From: Escarpia spicata
Lineage: Eukaryota > Annelida > Polychaeta > Sabellida > Siboglinidae
Direction of reading: 5' to 3'
DNA: 64,000 nucleotides
NCBI GenBank assembly: GCA_963995525.1
Contig: OZ023207.1
Span: 32,153,549 to 32,217,548 of the forward strand
Under the pieces are notes generated by a model. That model was given only the letters and a program-made list of their open reading frames with translations. It searched no databases and was not told where the DNA came from. Positions 12,401-24,400 of the stretch are shown here, one piece after another. A program made the position numbers and the translations under genes. Positions within the stretch are counted from its first letter, which is position 1. Each line of letters begins with the position of its first letter.

Positions 12401-15400
12401 AGGCAGAGGTGAATTCTGACAAACTGCAGGTGATATTCTCATCAGGTGAAACCAGTTCATGTAAGTCCAGCTGGTGATCTCACACCTGTGACAAGTCACT
12501 GCGTATCTTACAGCTGGTGATCTCACACCTGTGACAAGTCATTGCGTATCTTACAGCTGGTGATCTCACACCTGTGACAAGTCATTGCGTATCTTAGTGA
12601 TCTTGTGTGTGAAGAAGTATGCGAATATGTCCGCTTTCTCGACAGGTGTATCATGACTGGGGAGGATGCCGGGAGTGTTGTGATGCATCAGCTGATCAAT
12701 GACCTTGAAGACACATTTGGTATCAGACTGCTCTTCAATCAAGCATTCAGTAAAGTTTGTTTCTTGGCATTGTCTATCAGTCTGGCCAATTCACACCATT
12801 TACCCTGTTTATCTACAGATGCACCACAGTCCGGTTTCCTGATACTTTCTCTCTGTTTTCCTGCGAACCCTCTTGGCCTCCAGGATATCTGCAGTATACC
12901 AAGCTGGTTGTGGTCGTATAACCACACTGTGTTGTTGGGCTGGAGCGTGCTCGTCCAGGAGTGTTGCTAGGACACAGTTGTGCTGCTCAACAACTTCACC
13001 TAGCGGTAGGTCAGGTACAGATGCCAAATGTAGCATTGACTTTGTATGTCTTTCTTGAATGTGCTGATAGGAGTTAATATATCTGTATTTCCTGCATGTA
13101 ATCACCTTCTTCTTTAGCTTAGGTTTATTCTCTGGTAGGCAGAAGTGAAAAGGAAAATGATCACATATCAGACAGGGCATTGTCTTGCACGAAGACGTCA
13201 GTCACATTGTCTTCAGATGACCTGGTAGTAATGAGGTCAAGTGTGTGGTCACGTTGGTGTGTGGCTGGTGAGGTCAAGTGTGTGGTCACGTTGGTGTGTG
13301 GCTGGTGAGGTCAAGTGTGTGGTCACGTTGGTGTGTGGCTGGTGAGGTCAAGTGTGTGGCCACGTTGGTGTGTGGCTGGTGAGGTCAAGTGTGTGGCCAC
13401 GTTGGTGTGTGGCTGGTGAGGTCAAGTGTGTGGTCACGTTGGTGTGTGGCTGGTGAGGTCAAGTGTGTGGTCACGTTGGTGTGTGGCTGGTGAGGTCAAG
13501 TGTGTGGCCACGTTGGTGTGTGGCTGGTGAGGTCAAGTGTGTGGCCACGTTGGTGTGTGGCTGGTGAGGTCAAGTGTGTGGCCACGTTGGTGTGTGGCTG
13601 GTGAGGTCAAGTGTGTGGCCACGTTGGTGTGTGGCTGGTGAGGTCAAGTGTGTGGCCACGTTGGTGTGTGGCTGGTGAGGTCAAGTGTGTGGCCACGTTG
13701 GTGTGTGGCTGGTGAGGTCAAGTGTGTGGCCACGTTGGTGTGTGGCTGGTGAGGTCAAGTGTGTGGTCACGTTGGTGTGTGGCTGGTGAGGTCAAGTGTG
13801 TGGCCACGTTGGTGTGTGGCTGGTGAGGTCAAGTGTGTGGCCACGTTGGTGTGTGGCTGGTGAGGTCAAGTGTGTGGCCACGTTGGTGTGTGGCTGGTGA
13901 GGTCAAGTGTGTGGCCACGTTGGTGTGTGGCTGGTGAGGTCAAGTGTGTGGCCACGTTGGTGTGTGGCTGGTGAGGTCAAGTGTGTGGTCACGTTGGTGT
14001 GTGGCTGGTGAGGTCAAGTGTGTGGCCACGTTGGTGTGTGGCTGGTGAGGTCAAGTGTGTGGTCACGTTGGTGTGTGGCTGGTGAGGTCAAGTGTGTGGC
14101 CACGTTGGTGTGTGGCTGGTGAGGTCAAGTGTGTGGCCACGTTGGTGTGTGGCTGGTGAGGTCAAGTGTGTGGTCACGTTGGTGTGTGGCTGGTGAGGTC
14201 AAGTGTGTGGCCACGTTGGTGTGTGGCTGGTGAGGTCAAGTGTGTGGTCACGTTGGTGTGTGGCTGGTGAGGTCAAGTGTGTGGCCACGTTGGTGTGTGG
14301 CTGGTGAGGTCAAGTGTGTGGCCACGTTGGTGTGTGGCTGGTGAGGTCAAGTGTGTGGTCACGTTGGTGTGTGGCTGGTGAGGTCAAGTGTGTGGTCACG
14401 TTGGTGTGTGGCTGGTGAGGTCAAGTGTGTGGCCACGTTGGTGTGTGGCTGGTGAGGTCAAGTGTGTGGCCACGTTGGTGTGTGGCTGGTGAGGTCAAGT
14501 GTGTGGTCACGTTGGTGTGTGGCTGGTGAGGTCAAGTGTGTGGCCACGTTGGTGTGTGGCTGGTGAGGTCAAGTGTGTGGCCACGTTGGTGTGTGGCTGT
14601 TGAGGTCAAGTGTGTGGTCACGTTGGTGTGTGGCTGGTGAGGTCAAGTGTGTGGCCACGTTGGTGTGTGGCTGGTGAGGTCAAGTGTGTGGCCACGTTGG
14701 TGTGTGGCTGGTGAGGTCAAGTGTGTGGCCACGTTGGTGTGTGGCTGGTGAGGTCAAGTGTGTGGCCACGTTGGTGTGTGGCTGGTGTCACATGCCAAGT
14801 CAAATTGTAGGAATTTATTAGATCCAAGATTTGTGAAGTGTATTGGTAGGATCGTCTACATGAAATCACCCACTATAAGTAATCAGCCACCAGTTTGCAG
14901 AGTTTTGTCTAGTGCATCATGAAAAATCATGCCGTTGATATAAGCTTTGGTGGAGGACGATAGATGACAATTATCCTGTACAGTGTATTTTCTGTGGAAG
15001 ACAACATAACCTCCATGCATTTGAACGAGGTTGGTCTGTCATCGTCACTCAGTATCTGTCTGATTTTCAATGAGTCTTTGTATAGTATCCCGATGCCACC
15101 ATATATAGTATCCCGATGCTACCATATCCTGTCTTTCTATGAACGTGGATGAGGCTATAGCCAAGTGGACACAGGTCACCAATGGTGACCTGGTCCCTGT
15201 CCCCTGGTCTCAGTCACGTCTCCATCAGGAACAGCACATCGAGGTGGTAGTCAATCATACTGACAGCTTCACGGGAACAGACTCAGTAGTGTTGTCTCCA
15301 GTGTGACACTTGCAGGGCACCAGGTTGATAGCGTTTGAACCAGTCTGTTTATGTCTCTTTGGATGGGGGCGATTGTGTCAGGTCGTGTCCTGCGCATTTT

Positions 15401-18400
15401 CGGATGTGACGTCCACCCCAACAACCGCATAAATGCAAGATGCCCAAACCTTTAAGAGCAGTGAATACAACTGTTCCGACAGTAGATGATCCATGTTTCG
15501 TAGACCACAAGTCAGCACTGCTGTATTGTTTTGGTCTAGGCTTGCTTGGCACTTCAGTCAATTGTAATTTGGCCGATTTCATCAGAGTCATATTGATAAT
15601 TTTTCTCAAAGACAAAGGAAATTCAACTGTCCCTAGCCACCGTCATATAATTGTCTCTTAGCAGGGCCGAATTGTCTGAGGATGAGGGCTGAGTTGTCTG
15701 AGGATGAGGGCTGAGTTGTCGCAACTCTTGAGACATGTCGACCCGGGTCGAGTTGTGTCGGGCCTAGTAGTCTAACATTCTTCCAATAATCATCATATTC
15801 ATAGTAATATAATTCCAGGCATATCTGGGTCATTCTCCAAAATTGACCAAATAGCATCACTTTTCTAAATATATATTCGGCGGAGTCGACCCATTTGGAA
15901 ATTGTCCTGCTGTAGCTATGATTAATTAATGTTCACCTATCATAAGAAGATAGTTGTTGGCTGTAGCAGTCAAAATGAGGGGAATAACACGATGGGTGGA
16001 GTACTTACTAGTGGCAGTGCAAGAGTCGCCATGCCAGATATACCCGTCTCTCCAAAGCGAATGCTGATTTAAACAGCTAAGATATCACAAAATATAAAGT
16101 TCTATTCAGAATCACAAACAACATAGTTCAATAATGATTCCTTTGATAAGTTACTGAAATCCTCAGAAAACAATGACAGTCAATGCTGAATATAATAAAG
16201 TCACTACTTTGGAGCGTTACTAACTTTACCCATCTAGACGCTTGGTAGACAAGCTTTGAAAATATGAAATTACCAAAAAAAATCGGAGGTAAACAATTTT
16301 TTTGAGAATTTGGCATCATTGGTGTTACTAGCTAATAACACCAGTGAGGCCAAAAGTAACACCAGTGAGGCCAAAAGTAACACCAATGAGGCCAAAAGTA
16401 ACACAGGTGGTATTTTCAAAGAAGTACAATCGTTGCTTCGTTAAATTGGACTACATAGTGATGTGTCTGTCATAAGTGAATTCTACTATTCACAAGCTTT
16501 CATCCAATGGCAATTTTTACTTTGTAAATGATCCCGTCATTTTGTAAAAATTGGTAACACCGGTTATATCTACTAAACCTACTCACAGATTCAACAATCT
16601 ACACAAGAGCACTTTGAGTTGATGAGTTGTACACTTTCAGGGAGCTCTTTGAGTTGATGAGTTGTACACGTTCAGGGAGCTCTTTGAGTTGAACACCTTC
16701 AGGGAGCTCTTTGAGTTGATGAGTTGTACACTTTCAGGGAGCTCTTTGAGTTGATGAGTTGTACACTTTCAGGGAGCACTTTGAGTTGATGAATTGTACA
16801 CTTTCAGGGAGCTCTTTGAGTTGATGAGTTGTACACTTTCAGGGAGCTCTTTGAGTTGATGAGCACGGCAAAACAACAAAGAGGAGACTCGGTAGACAGC
16901 TCACAACTTATTGAACTTCTCGTCCACAAAGACAAGGAACTACACGCGACCCTGCAGATAGGTACACAACTATACACAGACATACAATTGTACCCATTCA
17001 AAGACACTCATACAGAGGACGTACATACTCAGGTACACCCAGCATACAGAGAATGTATATATCTGGTAATGGCGTACACTGAGCATACATGGAATGTACA
17101 TGTATAATTGTGTACACCCAGCATACAAACATAACCACTAATTTTATGTTGATTATAAATAAAAACCTTTAAATCTACTTGGTCATTAAACTGACTAATC
17201 TTGGCAACGTCCTTGTCTTGGTGTTATTCACACATTTAGCAAAGCACAACATCGTGTCGTTAACGATGTCACCTAACAACTGTTTCCATGATAACCATTT
17301 CCATAACAACTGTTTCCATGGCAGCCCAGCAGCAGGGTGAGACAGAGAAGAAGCTGCAGGCTCTGAAGGTGGAGGTAGATCGGAGAAACCATGACATCCG
17401 ACTCCTACAGACCAACCTCAAGGATGCCGAGGATATCCTTGTGAGTTGATGTTCTTGACGTACTTGACTTAAATGTCTAGGCCAATTTGACCCCTCGTTA
17501 CCCTCCAGGAATGTCATACACCTCCATTTCATCCTATCCAGAGCACACTGCTCTACTGTTAACAGCGGGAGTCCACTGTCGTCTAACTTGGTCACTCCAC
17601 CTCTTCCGCGGCCTTCCTCTTTGTTTGTCCTTTAAAGTCTTCCTTGAAAGCTCTTTTTCTGAGGTTTTTATTTGGTATACAGCAGACATGTCCAAACCAC
17701 CGGAGTCTTCTATGTCTGATGACATCTGAGGTGGATTCAATTTCACCTTACTGCAAGTGCACCGCAAAATGCAAAACTCTGCCATATCACAATGGACACT
17801 GTTTCCATAATACACCAGAAAAAAATTTCCCGGTGGCGCCTCCTGGTGGTGGTAGTTTTCAATATATATATATATATACAAGATCATTGTTAAGGAGCTG
17901 TTAACGTCTTCATTGTGTACGTTTATTGTACACTAGCAGCTTTCTGCCGGTAGTGTATAATTATGTTTTTGTTGCAAAGAATATTCGTGTTTTTGCAGGC
18001 CATTGCAATCTACCAAGCCAAACAGAAACTGAAGTCGATCAAACGTTCCAACGATCACAGGACTTCATCTGAGGAACTTGTTAAATATGCTCACAAAATA
18101 AGTGCTAGCAATGCAGTGGCCGCACCGCCAACCTGGATACAAGGTCAGTTTGTGGTAGCACCACAAAGTCAATAATTGAGTGATGGCCCCATTGGTCAAG
18201 GTAGAGGGACAATAATCTGATCACCTCACATTTCTGTGTCCGTCTTTCACTGGTGTTAAGACCAGTACATTTAGCCCTGTATGTATCAGTTTGCTGTAAC
18301 ATTCAGTTTGCTGTAACATTCCCTGCAATACAAATTTTTGGGAGGTATGCCTCCGCATCATATTTGATACGTATATGTTTCAAGTGGACTTCTGGAAACC

Positions 18401-21400
18401 AAGCAGGTTTAATTTGATGTAGATATATTTTGTAATGCTGATTAACCAGTGAAAACAGTTATAATGGTGTATATGGATTTATACAGCCCATTTATACATA
18501 ATTTTCAAGAGTAATTTCAGGATTTCAACTAACAAGTACGACAGGTTTTGTATATAAATCCTTCATATGAAAGGTTTCAGGGCAAAATGTGATATATCCA
18601 TTTTCTTCGTTTTGACTTTTGTGTTTCAGCCTCAAAGTTTAAGCAAAAACTTGTAAAAAATAGTAAGAATCCCAAATCATAGAGAATGGTAGCAAAGTCT
18701 GAAATATCTGGTACATATTTGTTACACAAAATGGGATTTAAAACGACTTTGTTATCAAAACTCTGTATCCGCATAGTGCGCATAGTGTGCACCGTCACTC
18801 CACGTAACTGTGCGTGGCACGTGCGGTGCCGATTGGCTGAAAATGGATATATCACATTTCGATTAAAAGTCATATGTCGCTTATCACGTTTTGAAAACAT
18901 GGTCTTTTTGTGCATGTGTTTGTTTGTGTATAAACTATATAACTGTGTTTAAACAGACGGTTCGTCATGGTTTGGGTGAAATTTCAAAAATGCAGTTTAT
19001 CGCATTTTGCCCTGAAGACCTTCATATGTAGTCTCTTAACTTCCCCCGGTACATGTTCCCAGGTGACCCCCGCCGACCCTACCCAACTGACATGGATATG
19101 AGGCACGGCCTTCTGGGACATCTCAACGACCAATCACAGGGCACCTTTCCCGACGCCATGGCATCCGGGCGGATGCAATCTCACTTGGGTAAGTACCCCG
19201 TCTCATACCGCCAAATTGATTACCCCACAACATGCCTAGAACAGGGTTGGGAACGAAACACGCAAACAAGAAATATAGAAACAGCAATTGTGTTTAATAA
19301 AAAAAAACTTATTCAGTGGTTTCTAATAACAAGACTTCTATACAGCTGAAATCCTCATGAACCCAACCACTGCGTCACAGTAAAACAGAATCAGACAGCA
19401 CAGATATGATGACAGGGACACACAAGTCATCGTCAGTGATGGTTTGTCAAAAATTTAGGGTTGAAATCAATTCGGACACAAATGCTTGAGTTTTTTTTAC
19501 AGAATTAGCTGTAAGTTAAGATGTCTATGTCACATGTACAGTGGAAGACGGATTTTAGTCGCACCAACAGAGGAAGTATGCTGAACCAAGTAAAGTTGTT
19601 GCAAGAACTGCCAGCAGATATTTGAAATGTGGAGAAAAATAGCAAAATATGTTGGCTGTTGCGTAGGTAACAGTAAATAACACAGGTTAGAACTAGCTTC
19701 TTTATGTCGTAGAAAGGTTGTGATGTCTTGCCAAAGTGGGATGTTTGTTATTCCATGTCGGCTGTGACAACCACTGTACCACATCGGAACAGTTTTTTCT
19801 TTTCTACACAAAGTTAAGAGAATGACACAATGCAGGCAGTGTGAGATGGTAGATAAATAAGCATCACCACAGAAAGACATGAACTTTTTAAAATATAACT
19901 ACTACATAGGAACATAAATGCTATTAAAACATTAGTAAACATAATCCCAAGTCTTGAGTATTACATAACAATATCAACATCATGTCCAGTCGTAGATATT
20001 ACAAAATAATGTCTTGCATATATTACATAACAACAAAAATAAATAAGCGAGCGAAAAATGAATAACTCGAAATACGTCCAAAACATGAAATTCTACATTC
20101 GCTAACACCCTCACGGCTCGTCCTGTCCCGATGATCTTGGTATCATTTGAAAGGATGCTCTTTCTTTTATTCTAGCGTCATCTAGATTTCCCGGATAACC
20201 ATTCAAAGAACACCTAAAAACGAACATGTTCTGTATGGTTCCGAACAATGTTAGCGGCGGGTACTCAGTATACTAATCTTCCGATTGTGGCATTTTTTTC
20301 CTCATTTGTATAGGTTCAGGCATGTGCACTTGACCATTTCTTGATTTCATGTTTTAAGCTCCATCCACTTTTAAAGGCAGCGAATGACATGCTTTGATGG
20401 CAGCGAAACTCTATGTCAGTGAGACGTCACAATAACGTACGCCAACCAACGGAAACTAAGGGTCAAAATTTGTTGTGTTGGTTGGTTGATATGCGGGGTC
20501 AGTCTACAGTTAGTTTTCCCACTGGTTGCCATGGTAGCGTTTTGTACGATTATAAGAAAATGTGATGTACAAAACTTCTTACCTGCTGTTGTCATCATCT
20601 CATTGACATGCTGGTCAAGTTTTATTTATGTTTCTGGCTCTCATAAAATGCAAGAATGTATGACACCCTTCAATATTTATGAATGGATGCCGGCAGTACA
20701 TCGGTTGGAGGGTCAAACAGCCCAATTGCTGCGAAATATCCTTCCGCAAAATAAAATCAGCTAAAAATATACCATTTTACTGTCATTTTACTACAATTAC
20801 ACCTGGAAATCTCAATACTCAAGTGCACTTATGTCAGAGCATGTGAATTTTGTAAAAAAAAATCATTTCCCCCCCTAAAAAATACACTGCCTTTTTTTAT
20901 CTGTAACGGCACAGGAAGTCTAACTGGGGCATGACCCCATCCATGATTGTCATCACGCCTACTTAAAGTACGTCATTTTAGCCGTCATTTGGAAGTGGGT
21001 GGAGTTTATTGCACGAAATCAGATAGTGGTGCCTCAATCGGTAGATTGGTGAACTGTGTCAACGAACCAACATCGTTCGCAGTGTCTAAGTTTATTTTAG
21101 GAATGATTATCAGGAAACCATTTATAAGTTTGAATAGCAGAAAGTGTAAGCTTTCAAACGATATCAAAATTGTTGGGATCGGACGAACTGTAATGGTACT
21201 AGCAATCATTCTAAAAAAGTATTTTTGGGACGTGTTTTGAGAAATAAATTTTTCGCATGCATATCTATTGTTGATAACAGTGGAAACATCCCTGGTCTAG
21301 GATAAATAACAACGAAAACATCCCCCATCTGGATAACAGTACAAACATCCCCCATCTGGATAACAGTACAAACATCACCCATCTGGATAACAGTACAAAC

Positions 21401-24400
21401 ATCCCCCATCTGGATAACAGTACAAACATCACCCATCTGGATAACAGTACAAACATCCCCCATCTGGATAACAGTACAAACATCACCCATCTGGATAACA
21501 GTACAAACATCACCCATCTGGATAACAGTACAAACATCACCCATCTGGATAACAGTACAAACATCCCCCATCTGGATAACAGTACAAACATCACCCATCT
21601 GGATAACAGTACAAACATCCCCCATCTGGATAACAGTACAAACATCACCCATCTGGATAACAGTACAAACATCCCCCATCTGGATAACAGTACAAACATC
21701 CCCCATCTGGATAACAGTACAAACACCCCCATCTGGATAACAGTACAAACATCACCCATCTGGATAACAGTACAAACATCACCCATCTGGATAACAGTAC
21801 AAACATCACCCATCTGGATAACAGTACAAACATCACCCATCTGGATAACAGTACAAACATCACCCATCTGGATAACAGTACAAACATCACCCATCTGGAT
21901 AACAGTACAAACATCCCCCATCTGGATAACAGTACAAACATCACCCATCTGGATAACAGTACAAACATCACCCATCTGGATAACAGTACAAACATCACCC
22001 ATCTGGATAACAGTACAAACATCACCCATCTGGATAACAGTACAAACATCACCCATCTGGATAACAGTACAAACATCACCCATCTGGATAACAGTACAAA
22101 CATCACCCATCTGGATAACAGTACAAACATCACCCATCTGGATAACAGTACAAACATCACCCATCTGGATAACAGTACAAACATCCCCCATCTGGATAAC
22201 AGTACAAACATCACCCATCTGGATAACAGTACAAACATCACCCATCTGGATAACAGTACAAACATCCCCCATCTGGATAACAGTACAAACATCACCCATC
22301 TGGATAACAGTACAAACATCACCCATCTGGATAACAGTACAAACATCCCCCATCTGGATAACAGTACAAACATCACCCATCTGGATAACAGTACAAACAT
22401 CACCCATCTGGATAACAGTACAAACATCACCCATCTGGATAACAGTACAAACATCACCCATCTGGATAACAGTACAAACATCACCCATCTGGATAACAGT
22501 ACAAACATCACCCATCTGGATAACAGTACAAACATCACCCATCTGGGTAACAGTACAAACATCACCCATCTGGGTAACAGTACAAACATCACCCATCTGG
22601 ATAACAGTACAAACATCACCCATCTGGATAACAGTACAAACATCCCCCATCTGGATAACAGTACAAACATCCCCCATCTGGATAACAGTACAAACATCCC
22701 CCATCTGGATAACAGTACAAACATCCCCCATCTGGATAACAGTACAAACATCACCCATCTGGATAACAGTACAAACATCCCCCATCTGGATAACAGTACA
22801 AACATCACCCATCTGGATAACAGTACAAACATCACCCATCTGGATAACAGTACAAACATCACCCATCTGGATAACAGTACAAACATCCCCCATCTGGATA
22901 ACAGTACAAACATCCCCCATCTGGATAACAGTACAAACATCCCCCATCTGGATAACAGTACAAACATCCCCCATCTGGATAACAGTACAAACATCACCCA
23001 TCTGGATAACAGTACAAACATCCCCCATCTGGATAACAGTACAAACATCCCCCATCTGGATAACAGTACAAACATCCCCCATCTGGATAACAGTACAAAC
23101 ATCCCCCATCTGGATAACAGTACAAACATCACCCATCTGGATAACAGTACAAACATCACCCATCTGGATAACAGTACAAACATCACCCATCTGGATAACA
23201 GTACAAACATCACCCATCTGGATAACAGTACAAACATCACCCATCTGGATAACAGTACAAACATCACCCATCTGGATAACAGTACAAACATCACCCATCT
23301 GGATAACAGTACAAACATCACCCATCTGGATAACAGTACAAACATCACCCATCTGGATAACAGTACAAACATCACCCATCTGGGTAACAGTACAAACATC
23401 ACCCATCTGGATAACAGTACAAACATCACCCATCTGGATAACAGTACAAACATCCCCCATCTGGATAACAGTACAAACATCCCCCATCTGGATAACAGTA
23501 CAAACATCCCCCATCTGGATAACAGTACAAACATCCCCCATCTGGATAACAGTACAAACATCACCCATCTGGATAACAGTACAAACATCCCCCATCTGGA
23601 TAACAGTACAAACATCACCCATCTGGATAACAGTACAAACATCACCCATCTGGATAACAGTACAAACATCCCCCATCTGGATAACAGTACAAACATCCCC
23701 CATCTGGATAACAGTACAAACATCCCCCATCTGGATAACAGTACAAACATCCCCCATCTGGATAACAGTACAAACATCCCCCATCTGGATAACAGTACAA
23801 ACATCACCCATCTGGATAACAGTACAAACATCCCCCATCTGGATAACAGTACAAACATCCCCCATCTGGATAACAGTACAAACATCCCCCATCTGGATAA
23901 CAGTACAAACATCACCCATCTGGATAACAGTACAAACATCCCCCATCTGGATAACAGTACAAACATCCCCCATCTGGATAACAGTACAAACATCCCCCAT
24001 CTGGATAACAGTACAAACATCACCCATCTGGATAACAGTACAAACATCACCCATCTGGATAACAGTACAAACATCACCCATCTGGATAACAGTACAAACA
24101 TCACCCATCTGGATAACAGTACAAACATCACCCATCTGGATAACAGTACAAACATCACCCATCTGGATAACAGTACAAACATCACCCATCTGGATAACAG
24201 TACAAACATCACCCATCTGGATAACAGTACAAACATCACCCATCTGGATAACAGTACAAACATCACCCATCTGGATAACAGTACAAACATCACCCATCTG
24301 GATAACAGTACAAACATCACCCATCTGGATAACAGTACAAACATCACCCATCTGGATAACAGTACAAACACCCCCCATCTGGATAACAGTACAAACATCA

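Noticed and set aside
17487..17904. Open frames just after MED4 exon 3
   Set aside because: They begin inside the intron beyond the GTGAGT donor, and exon 4 continues the MED4 coiled coil exactly.
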